NCBI GenBank assembly: GCA_033065855.1
Contig: JAVXUO010002537.1
Location: forward strand, 279,443 to 343,442
Source of the DNA: Escallonia rubra
Taxonomy: Eukaryota; Streptophyta; Magnoliopsida; Escalloniales; Escalloniaceae
DNA length: 64,000 nt
Reading direction: 5' to 3'
Shown: one piece after another, positions 43,901-55,900 of the stretch
Numbering within the stretch: position 1 is the stretch's first letter
Layout: every line of letters starts with the position of its first letter
Notes under the pieces: model-generated
Told to the model about the DNA's origin: nothing
Seen by the model: the letters and a program-made list of their open reading frames with translations, nothing else
Databases searched by the model: none
Program-made: the position numbers and the translations under genes

Positions 43901-46900
43901 CAAGAGCCTCCCACTGTAAGAAAGCAATTGATCGTTAATGAGGATACCCTACACTCACCATTTTCCTTCATAACCATTCCTTAAAAAGATCATTGCACAA
44001 GTTGAGTTGGAGTGCTCCTTCATGGCCTCTGGAAGAAATTCATGACATTTTCCAATTTGCATTCTAGAGCCAGATAGGTTAACAAGACGAAATCAAAACT
44101 GCAACTAACCTGGATTATAGAAAACCGTCGTTTCATAACTATCTTTAACAGGACAGCAATTACCAAAACCTGCGATTTCATAGTTCACAGTAAAATTCAA
44201 CAGTAACTGAAACTGGAAAAGATGTTTCGTTCATTATTGAAAGGAATTGGAGAATTTCAAGGGATGGGAACTACCACAATTTTCTTGCAAGCTACAAATA
44301 GGTGAAAAAAGTATACAAATACTGGAAATGATCATAGGGTTGCAATAAAACTGAAACAGAAAGTACGACAAAACTAAAATACAGTAAACTCCTGACTCAA
44401 AGACTAAAATCTCGAAATAAACTGGGATTAGAACGTATCTCCGGTCAACTCTTATAACAAATCCTTCAATGCTTGGAAGCTAGATGAGCGAAGCCTCACA
44501 TAAGTCCCAACAACAAGTTGGTTATCTAAACCAACAAGGACATCACTATTCCACACCAAAAACCCCAAAGAAGCTCATGAACAGCAAACTTGAAGCCAAG
44601 GGTCGTACCTGATAGTGCCTGCAGCTGTATTTTTCCCTACTTTATTACTTTTTCATTTTGATTAAGTTTTGGGTCTTTTAACTTTTAGGCCTTTTAAACT
44701 TAAATCGTTTGACTTAAGTTTTGGAGCTTCACCAAAATCTCCTTATTGTTAAGCAGGAAACACTTTACTGGGTCCGTTCTCTAAGATCATAAGCTTGAGG
44801 GGCTGCGGCGATCTGGCAGAGTAGATGGCGACGGCGGTGGCGATCGCACTGAGGCGGCGGTGGGATTTAGGGCTTAGGATTTGGGGAAGAAGAAGACAGA
44901 ATCTGTAAATCCGAAGGGAAGGGGGAAAGGCAGGGGACCAGGGGAAGGGGAGAGGAGGGGAGGGGGAGCCACGGTTGTCACCGGCAACGGCCGTGACAGC
45001 GCCGGGGAGAAGATCCGAAGGCCAAACCGGAAACCGGCGAAGAAGACGGCCGGAAAACCAGAAAAAAGCAGCAAAACAAAGATTGGTCGGTGATGGGACC
45101 TCGACAAATCTGTAAATCCGAAGCTTAGGCCGGGAAAACGTGAAGCCTGTAAAACCCCGCACGACAAATCTGCAAATCCGAAGAGAACAGGCCCTCACCG
45201 GATAGGAAAACCCAAAAACAAGACCAATGTGATAATATACAGGGGTAGTTTAGAAAATTCGTTAATTCTGTAACGGGTGTAACACTTTTTAAATCTTAGG
45301 TGTCTTCTTGCAATTTTTGTAACGGGAGGGGTTTTTTTGCAACTACCCCAAACCACAGGGGTATTTTACGCAATTATCCCAAGAAAAAATGAAAAGAAGA
45401 ATTATGGGATAAAAAGCAAGTTTTTAATTTATGTAACCGTATTAACTATGACATTATTACCCTTATTATATGCATGCATGACATATGCTTACTTAAAGGG
45501 ATATTTTAGGAAGAAACTTTTGTTTAGGAGCGGTTTTACAACGAAGTTAGTAATGTGGAGGCACACTAACGGGAAAGTTACAAATACAGGAGAGACCTGC
45601 AAACACATGTAAATTACAGGGGGCAAGTTTGTCATTAACCCTATTATGAAAGTTACCATTACCTACTTGACCTCTGTTGCCAGGTATCTTTCTCTCTGCC
45701 TGGCAAGCATCACGTTCAACCTAGTTGAGGACAGCTTTGTGCATTATTCTTACTCACGTGGCTTCCTCATAGAGCTATATAAGATGTCATCACGGTTGCA
45801 ACATCTTATTTGGGTATATTCCATGCCCATCAACTCATTTTGGGCCTCTATTTAGGTGCGGGTTTTAAGTCAAAGGCTACTACAAGAAGTGATAAATGTC
45901 GAAAGTAGGGAGACTCCAACTCATTGAAAACACCCTCTCAAATCTCAATAGCTTACCCACGAAATTCATGTCTTTCCTTGCTTTCCAACATCAGAACGTT
46001 CAAGGGATTTATAAGTGCAGGCTAGGTTTCTTCGGGAAAGGAAAAACTTTTCCTACTTTACCATAGGAAGAAGATTTTTCTTCAAAGGGAACTATAACAG
46101 CACCCTGTGCTAAAGCCATCAGGCATTCCAGGTCTTAGATACTTGACATTCTTTTTTAAAATGGAAAGGGCTAATTGCTCATTCGCTTCCCAGGTTAAAA
46201 CTAGCCCTTGGCCAATTTATTTACCAAGCTCTATAGGTTTCTAGCATTCGAGAACGTGCGTAGCCTTGATGGGAAGAAATCCCCGCATAAAAGCATAATT
46301 CCTTCAAGTATTCCCCGGTTGGGTGGAAGGGTTGCGCACCCCTTCTTGCATTTCTTAGTGTCTTGACATAAATAATAAAAGATTTTCTAGGTACCAAACA
46401 CAGCTCTGTATAAGGTGCTAAGCAACACAGACAATTTCAGGGGGGATTGGAGCCACATGTGGCAAGAGTGACAGGACATAACACCTTGCAACTTCGACAT
46501 ATCAATAACCAGGGGAAGAAGATAAAGGGATTTAGGATCGATGATTACCAGGGTAAGAAAAATTAAGGATTCAACTTTCTCTATATTACTTTTAAAATCT
46601 CTTCCTCCCTTTTTTGTCAGAAACTTGATGGGTCAATCGGAGTTAAATACTGCATGTGAAGGACTACCATTTGAAAAGTTTCTCCATTTCTTTCGCTCCC
46701 TTTTAAGGTGTAAATTGAACAAAGACCACAGACCACCCCTTGCTTTATATTCTTCTCTATTCTCCCTATCAGATTATCTAATTCTCTGCGTGTTGAAAAA
46801 CTAACACCGCTATTCTTAACAGATTGCACCATAATAATCTATCTATAAATGATTACAGCCATGCAATTCAATGTTGAAACCCAACTTCATCACACATTAA

Positions 46901-49900
46901 CAATTGTTCCTCTGTAGCCTTGCCAAACCTGACCGCGTGACATGTTCTTGCCTGACAAACTAACCTATCAATTGAGGTTGACGAGCCTCTCCCAAATTTT
47001 CCACCGACATCTATGAGTCACATAGAAATTCATGTGGGTGTTGAATAGTATACTGCAAGAGCTAAAATCACACATTCTTGTGTGGAGGTTGAGAAAAACT
47101 CTACTTGTGTCTGATGTCATCCTAAACAGAACAAAGTCGGGATTGTCAAAGTTCAAGGCTTTGCCATGGGAATTTGGTTTTTATGGCGGGCCAACATGGT
47201 AGGTGTGGAGATCTTATATTCTACCATGCAAGCCCTGAATGCTCTGACCGGAGGACTAATGAAGTAGACTGGCTCCTCACAGCCATTTAAGCTATCCCAA
47301 ATGTCAGCTCCAGATAGCAACTTTCAAATAAAGTGATTGGCCTCCGAAAACCATGGCTTATTGAAGGAGATACGAACGAGGTTCTTGTGGCCTATGAGAA
47401 GGAAGGAGGTAATCCTATTAGCCAAAGAATATGTGGCAAATTCCTCGAATGTATTAGTGGCTGTAAGTTACTGGACTTATACTTCTTAGGCCCCGGCCTT
47501 ACCTGGGATGGGCTCGTCACTTCTAAAGCAAAAGATCGCATTCCCAATTCACAAGCAACATACTAAAACGTGATGGCCAATAAACAATAATTGAGTATAT
47601 TAAGTGACTGAGCAATGAGAATCACATGGGATTATGCAATTCAAGGCATAGTATGCCATCGGCAAAAAGTGCCTTCAACTGAGTAAGTTAAGAGTGTTTG
47701 GATGGAGAATTTCAAAGTATCTTGCATTTCAAAGACCATTCATTCTGAAATTTGCTGATTTACAAATTTATGGAATTGCAAATTTAGTGTTTGGGCGGTT
47801 TTGAAGAAGCGAGTATTTTATACGTGGATTTACATCTGAAAAATTGAGCCCAGTTAATAATTTGATGGTGTATGGATAAAAACCAGTGAGAGAGAGTTTC
47901 CTTTTTTAGTAGAAGAAGGTTGCTAAAATTATGAAGACAAAAAATGTCACTTTCTCCCTACATTTGTGGTAAGGATTTGCTAAATAACTATAACTAGTTT
48001 GGACTAGTTATTTGTACAGGGATTTTAGTACACTAAATCCTCTTTTCAAATCCCTCCTCGAATTTGGTAAATCCATCTCATCATAATCCAAACAAGAAAT
48101 TTGGTGTGATATATTTGCAAATCCTTTATAAAAGTGAAATCTCCAGTTCAATTATCCCATCCAAACACACTCTAAAAGCAATCTCCTATTCAATAGGGTT
48201 AAATTGATGACTGGAAAGTTGAACAGCTCGGATATTCCGAATGTGTTACCATAGAATATGAAAATAGAGAAGTACTAGAAATCAGTATCAACGAAGTTGC
48301 GCGAGTATTCTGATAGTCAGAAGAACGAGGCTATCACCCAGACGCAAAGACAAACGAGAGCATTTACCTTCAGATTGCTTAACATCTTCACGGTTGCGGG
48401 ATTGAAGTAAAGCTGCATAGGAAGTAGTCATAGGTAAGTTGTCTAGGGCATGCGATCAATTAAGATCGAACATCAAATCAATTTAGTCACAGTAAGAGAT
48501 GCTCTCACGAAAGACAAGCTTATGGCATTAAACAAACTCTACCTGCATGGTGAACTTTAGGTAGTTGTTGATAGCATAGAGAAGCGCTGGAACGGCAAGA
48601 AGCACATTGTTGCGAGCGGCCTGTAGAAAATGCCAAATCATCACAGAAATAACATGCCTAGCTCTAAAGACTTTGTATCGTCTTCCAAAAAAGCAAAATT
48701 TGGCAATCCATATACACTAATGCAACATCATCAATTACTCCTCCGTCCCACATAATTTGATCAACTTTTTCTGCACACAGATTAAGGATTTAAGTGATAT
48801 ATTGTGTGTTGCGAGCTAAGAGAGAGAAAATGGGTTAAGTGGAGTGCTAAACGTGAAGAGAGAAAAGTGTAAGAAAGTGGGGCCAGGAGAGAGAAAATGA
48901 GTTGATGGAGATTTAAATGTAGAGAGAAAAATAGAATAAAAAAGTGTAAAAAGGGTAAATATGTAAAAGTACCTATAGAATCTTTCTTAATTTGGAAATG
49001 AGCAATTTTTGTGGGACGGCCCAAAAAGAAAAGCTGATCAAATTATATGGGACGGAGGAGTAATAATACCACACTACAAAATGTTGATCTCTAAACAAGT
49101 GAAAGGTGAGACAAACAAGCAACAAAAACTGATTTTAACGGGCTGTCCAGCAGAGGACAGATGTCAAACAAAACCTAAAAGTGTACTGAACAACTCTAAA
49201 CATTAGAAAAGCACTATAGAGTGGTAAGGAGTATAGAGATTGATGGTACGATTCAATTGCAAACTGGTCAACTTAAATAAATCATAATTCATTCAAGGAT
49301 AAACATAAAATTAGATGCAAAGATAGACCCTGAACAAAAAACATCTATCCAAAACTTTCACGCAAATATAAGGACATGACTCCAGCTCTCTATTGCACAA
49401 AAATTTCTTTGGAAACTATCACTTGCCAGATGCCGATTTCAAGAACCCTTCTTCCGAGGCGCAGACACTTCAAAAAGCTTGCTATTTCACCTTAACAGTG
49501 TGATTTGACCAATTAATTCTTACTTTTGATTCAATCACCTATAGCCTACTTTTAAGAGTGAGCCTTGGAACAACAGTATTGTTTCTCCATTTGTGCCTAG
49601 GGGTCACGGGTTGAATAGCCTCCCTGCTATAGCAGGGGTACAGCTAACAACGCCAAACATGATATGGCAGGAATCTCGTGCACTGAACTAGCCCTTTTTT
49701 TGTTACCTTGAGTTTTATACAATCGTGAAATGAGGATAAATGAAAAGTTGGAATTCTTAATAAATCAAATTACAGATAAATCCTAAGATTCCTTCTTGTC
49801 AGATTTTCTGGTTCTTAGCTTGCTAAAGCAGAATCATTATACATGATAGTTTACCTATATTGACCTGCGTACTTGTCGAAATATAAATTATTACTTGTAC

Positions 49901-52900
49901 ACAAAAAAGTCTGCTCCACTTTGGTGCCGAATCTCTGTATTCTGGAACATAAATGAAGCGATCAAAGAAATTAAGGGAGATCATTTTCTCCTAGTACCTC
50001 ACTCATTGATGTATGTGCCTAGATGCAGTGTCACCATGTGTGCCGGTAGAGATGCTACTTAGCCTATGATAGCCTTATATGCCTAGTTAATGTAAAGATG
50101 TTACATTATTGATGGGCCTAAAGTTTCCATATCTAAAAGCATCGGTAAATTGAAACAAAATGAGAATAGTCCTCAGACAAAATAATTGATCAGATCCCAA
50201 TGTATTTTCTGGAGCAATGCAATTATGATTTGCGTTGTTCTAGGTGTTACATACTTGGGTTGGGACAAGAGTTAGTTAAAAAGGTACAATGACTTGACAG
50301 GCAGCACTTTTGGGACACGGTGTACACAAGGACTTTAGTTGGCAAAACTTTTGAAGGCAAGAGTTCCCATCAACAACTAACTCCTATGTCAACATTCTGG
50401 AGACAAGACCACCTTGTCAACTAAGCATTCAGGTGAAAAATGTCTGCTAGTATCAATAGTAACACATTTAAGAATTATGCCAAACTACTACTAGATGACA
50501 CTAAAAATGAACAACAATGTATTGACTCTCGTTCTTACTATAACACAAAGGGAGGGGGGGGGGAACAAGACCTGCATGCCTGTAAGGGCTTACCTGTACA
50601 AATGTTGAAATGGAAAGAAGCGGCTTCTCTCCAACTTTCTGCCGTCTAGCCTGAAAATCAGCCGAAAGATTAACACTATAAATTCAATCTTATGGTTATC
50701 AAGAAAAGCAAACCTATGTATCTCAAGTTCACCAATAGTTTGAACATATTGTAACATAAAAATAGTAATGATCATGCCTTGTGATACTCACGAGAGTTCA
50801 CGAAGATTTAACCTAACTCATAGGGAAATATTGGTAAACTATGCTTACTGCTGAGGAAATATATTGTCATCTACTAGTTCGTGCTTACAACTCTGCAGCA
50901 GTCTGCAACAAGTAGCTAATTTAACATATAAGAATTGTGGTAAAATTCCAAGGTTAATCCAATTATTTTTTAATAGGTGAAAAAACGTAACCAAATAGAA
51001 ACACTAACATAATTTTGTGCATCGAAAAAGTTTTGCAGTCATAGGGCAAGTGTTGTTACTCTTTTCATTAAAATACAAACTCCAAAATGAATGTTTCATA
51101 AGTTGCCAATCTCTTAAGCACGGGTGCTTCTATATGGGTGCACCAGAGTCGGGTTCGCGTCGGGTGCGGGTGCGTCAGGTGTGGGGTGGGTGTGTCGGGT
51201 GTGTATCGGATTTAGTTGTTTTAATTCTTTTATTTCGTAATTATCGGTTGCGGTTCGGGTGCGGATGGGAGACGGGTTGGGTGCGTATCAAATACTTATG
51301 GGGTCAAAATATAATTTTTAAAAGAAAATTTGGGGTTCAAAACGTAAATAAAAAACGTATACTAACCTAATAAATGATTAAGCTTCACATGTGAAGAGGG
51401 TCTAAGAGTGTGAGAGAGAGAGAAAGAGAGAGAGCAGCGGCGGCAGACTAAGGAGGTGACCACCCGCGACCACTGGCGACGACATGCCCTCACCTCCGAC
51501 AGATCTGTGAAGAGGGGAGAGACTGAGAAAGAGACAAAGAGCAGCGTTAACCACCAACAACCACCCGCAACCACCCGTGATACCCACAACCACCTGCGAC
51601 CACCACAACTACTGGAGACTACGGGTTTTCACCTCCGGCAGTATTTATCGAGAGGTGAAGTTTTTGCCTTCCTCTCTCGTTGCACTACGCTATACCTTCT
51701 GTCTTCCTCTCTCTTTGTGGGTTGTGGCTTATGGCCTATGGCCTTTGGCTTGTGGCTTGTGAATTGTGACGGTTGGACCAACTTATGCAGTGTTTCAATG
51801 TGACAATATGAAGTATTTTGTTTTCTATAATTGGTTTGAACTTTGGAACTTTGGTACTGCCTACACTTTGCTGCTACTTCTGTTATGATGTATTTGGTGG
51901 TGCTTATTTGTATTTGATGGTATTGTACTATTATAGAATGGTTAAATTAAATGGCATTATTTATCTTTTTATGCACTTTCTTAAGATTCATGTGGTCCCT
52001 GGTTTGTTTAGAAATTCAATATTAAGTGTACATATTTTGCAAATATGTGCCATTTTTGCAATCAAACTTTTGGCGTAGCTTCTTGCTCTGATGCCTTTCA
52101 GCATAAGGCTCTCCCAGAAAGAAATTCGATTGAGATGAGCAAGGCCAATGCAGACTATACAAGTCCTTTGACTTAAAAACTGCCTTCAGATCACCTCAGT
52201 AACAAAGTGATTTTCAACAAGTGAATCTTCCATTAAATGTCCTGCCAAAGAATGTCGACAAAGTGGTACTCCCTCCGTCACATATCAAGAGACTGGTTTG
52301 ACTTTGCACACATATTAAGCAGGTCAAGTTGTTGTTAGTTTCCCAACGCACACCTTCAAGCAAGATTTGACATTTTAAGTGTTTAGATTTCTTTCCATGT
52401 CCAAGCTATCATGGCCGACCAACTCTGTCCTTCTCTCTTTCAATTCCTCCTCCTCTCGCTGTCTCTCTCTTCCATCACAAACACCCACCACCACTAATAG
52501 AGGACGAAATATGACTTTCAACTTGGAACACTTTTTGTACAGTGATGGAAAAGGAATCTCAGACTTTGGAAACATACCCTGCAAGTCTAAGTCTATATCA
52601 TGTAATTTAATGGCAACACTATGCAGTAATCATCTCCTGCCATCATTCAGAGATCAAAGTAAGAGAAATTTGGTTTCCCCGAGCAAAAACATCAACTATG
52701 GAATTTCCTGAGCATATAAGCCCTAGTATCTTGCGTTTTTGCTGTCTTTCTTGGTTGGATCTGACAAAAACAGAAAGAGTAAATAATGGGTGTAATAGTT
52801 CAATTGAGGAGGTCTCCTCCGGCCCATAGATGTCGCCCGCCTCAATGCGTAGCTTGCCTAGGGGTTTGTTAGTCGTCTACCTTGTCATCCGCCTCATAGC

Positions 52901-55900
52901 TTAGTGTATCGCCTGGGCAAATTGCCCAGTCCTAGTTGGGACAACCAAAATCTCTAGATCGACAGGCCTTCGTACACGATGTCGACACAACAAACACTAT
53001 CTTCACCAGCAGAACCATCACCACCTTCGCCATCACGACCGCCACCTAACATCTATATAATTGCTGATATTGCCACAATCATCATGTTTCCCACGTCATC
53101 CATCTCCATCATTGCCCACACAACCACAAACAACAACTATGATAGCCCCTCTACTTGAAACCTTCACCAACGCCACCAAAGATCTTCGTGGTATCAATGC
53201 ATCACAGCCACCACAAAATTTTATGAAATCACCTCTGTCAGGGAGACCAAGAACGATTATAGACTTGGTATTCACTGTTCCTTAACAGATACTCCCTCCG
53301 TCCCTTTTTAAGTTAACCAATTTTTTTTACACGTATATTAAGGGTTTAGGTTATATATTGTGTGTCTTTCCCATTTTACCCTTTAGAGAAAGAAAGTGGG
53401 CCATGAGAGAAAAAATTGGTTGGTAGAGTATTAAATGTGGAGAGAGAAATAGTATAAAGAAGTGTAAAGTGGTGGGCCAGGAGAGAGAAAATGAGTTGGT
53501 AGAGAATTAATTATGGTGAGAGAAATAGAATAAAAAAATATATAGAAAGGGTAAATATGTAAAAATACCTACAGAATATTTCCTAATTTGGAAGTGATCA
53601 CTTTTTGTGGGAAGGCCCAAAAAGGAAATTTGATCCCTTTTTAAGGGACGGAGGGAGTAATAAAGAAGAGAGGGATAGAGAAAAGAATAAAAAAAGAGTG
53701 AGTCCTAATGTAACAGAGATCAAGTACTTTTGATAGAATCTGGTGCTAGTGGTCACTAGGGGTATAATCGGAGAAGTGTAAGATATTCTTTATTAGAATG
53801 TAAAGTTGATCACTTACTTTGGGACACCCCAAAAAGGAAAGTGATCCTTATATTTGGACGGAGCAAGTACTTTTCTGCTTTCTAGCAGAACATCTTAGAC
53901 CTAACATGACCTTCCTAGAGCCTTCAAAAGTTCTATCAAACGCTAACTATTTTTGCAGTACCCCTAAACAGTTTATTTGTCAAATGATAATTATCATTTT
54001 CCCTTCCTTCAATTTTAGAGTCTTTAATATTTACATTTCTAGTGACCGTAGTCAGAGTATATACTAACTGCAATGTTTGTGAATCTGATTGTCCTCAAAC
54101 CAACACCATTGGACAATCTTGGTCTACAATTTAGAAATCCCTAAGCCACTTGTCAACTCGCATTAATTGAACTTGTATAAAGGGAGAAAAGCCTTGATCA
54201 CAGTTGAACCTCATAAATTGACAACCAAATTAATCTCAAACTGATTAACTGTTTTCCTCCAACTCAAGGAGCTAGTATTTCAAGATATGTCAGGAAGAAA
54301 AAAATTAGTACTAGAAGACGAATACCAAGGGAAAAGAAAACGTACCTGGATCAAAAGCATAACGATTGCAAAGAGTACCTTCGCCACCTCTGTCAAAAAG
54401 TTCACACTGATGGGGCTAAACTTGAATTTCCCATCCACCTTGGACATAAAAACCAATATAGGCTGAAAAACAAAACAGAAATTTACAGCATTGTTATTGT
54501 TGTATGCCAAAGAAATGTGAGATACGTTATTTGAAGTAACTCGCTTAAGGATGCTGCCAACCCACACTATAATATTTAAGGTCTAGTCGGCACCAAGACT
54601 TTCCGCTTAAATAAATAATAAGAAGGTGACCACGCACTTCAAACGACAATAATAGCACACCCTTTTCATTTATCTCCCCTCCATCCAAACAGTTAGGAGA
54701 AAAAAGGCACATCATGAGAGAGGCTGTCTTTCAATTCACTTTACAATTATTAAGAGTCTGATTTGGTTCTATGTCCTTGAGTTTGAATGACTGGTTACTT
54801 CTGGTTTTAAATATATTATCAGCTTTAGATAGAACTAATAAACTCTAAAGTGAGCTACCATCCATCAGTGAGATATTGTAACACAGCTACAAATAGAAGT
54901 ATAAGGAGTTGTATTGATAACCAAAGAACAAAAGTTAACATAGGAGAAGATATATACGTTCACCTTGGCTTTCAAATGCGCAAAAAATATAGGCCAGCAG
55001 AAAAGTTGTATCTAGTTTTCAAATAGAGTCTTAACCCAAGTGTACCAAAAATGTGCCTACAACAGGTTGCACCTGAGGCATAGAGTTATTGTGCTTCAAG
55101 TTACTGATGTTTTAACTGGGATGCTTAGTAATTCCCATATGACGTTCTCATTTATCTTCAAATTAGTTATCACACTTTATCACAAGATAAAGCCAGAATC
55201 TGAAAGTTCATTAAAAAAATATCTGGTATTTCAACTTTTTCCTTAACATGAAACAGGAAACATGCAGATAAAATTTTCATCAAGTAATGATTAATTTTGT
55301 CAACATACACTTTGGTTTTCAAAACTTTTGGTAAATGATAGTATCAGCTTTTGGGATATCTTAGGTGTATTGGTGCTCAATTTGCCTTCTTCCCAATAAA
55401 ATTCTCAATGAAATCGAAGCTAAATTGAGGGCTTTTATCTGGCGTGGTCTGAACACTAACTGCACCAAAGTCAAGTTGGCCTGGAGTGACCTATGCCTCC
55501 CTAAACAGGAAGGAGGCCTGGGTTTAGGAAGAGCTAAGGATTGGAAGAAAGCTGCCATAGCCAGGCCGGCCCAGGCGTAAGAAGGATTGACCTGTGGATC
55601 AGAGTGTGTCACAGTTATACGTTAAAATGTAGAGATACCAGGTACTTTCAGCTCCTAAGGAACTCTCCTGGACCTGGTCTAAGCTGATAAAGCTTAGGTC
55701 CAAAATTCAAGACTTTCTCTCTCATAAAATTGGCAATGGTAGAGATACTTTGTCATGTATAGATAGTTGGATGCTTGCGGTTCTCTTACGAAGCTCTATG
55801 GCTCAAAACTCGTGTATGATGCTGTCAGTTCCCCTGATGCTAAAGTTTGTGATCTTTTGCACAATGTTAGTTGGTCTCTCCCTACTCACCGATCACAGGC

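Noticed and set aside
44749-45198. 149-residue minus-strand frame in the GC-rich island
   Set aside because: GC bias alone removes stops; overlapping frames on both strands are open and no domain is visible.
51362-51803. Overlapping frames on both strands in intron 2
   Set aside because: They derive from ACCACC-type repeats and CT runs; no conserved residues.
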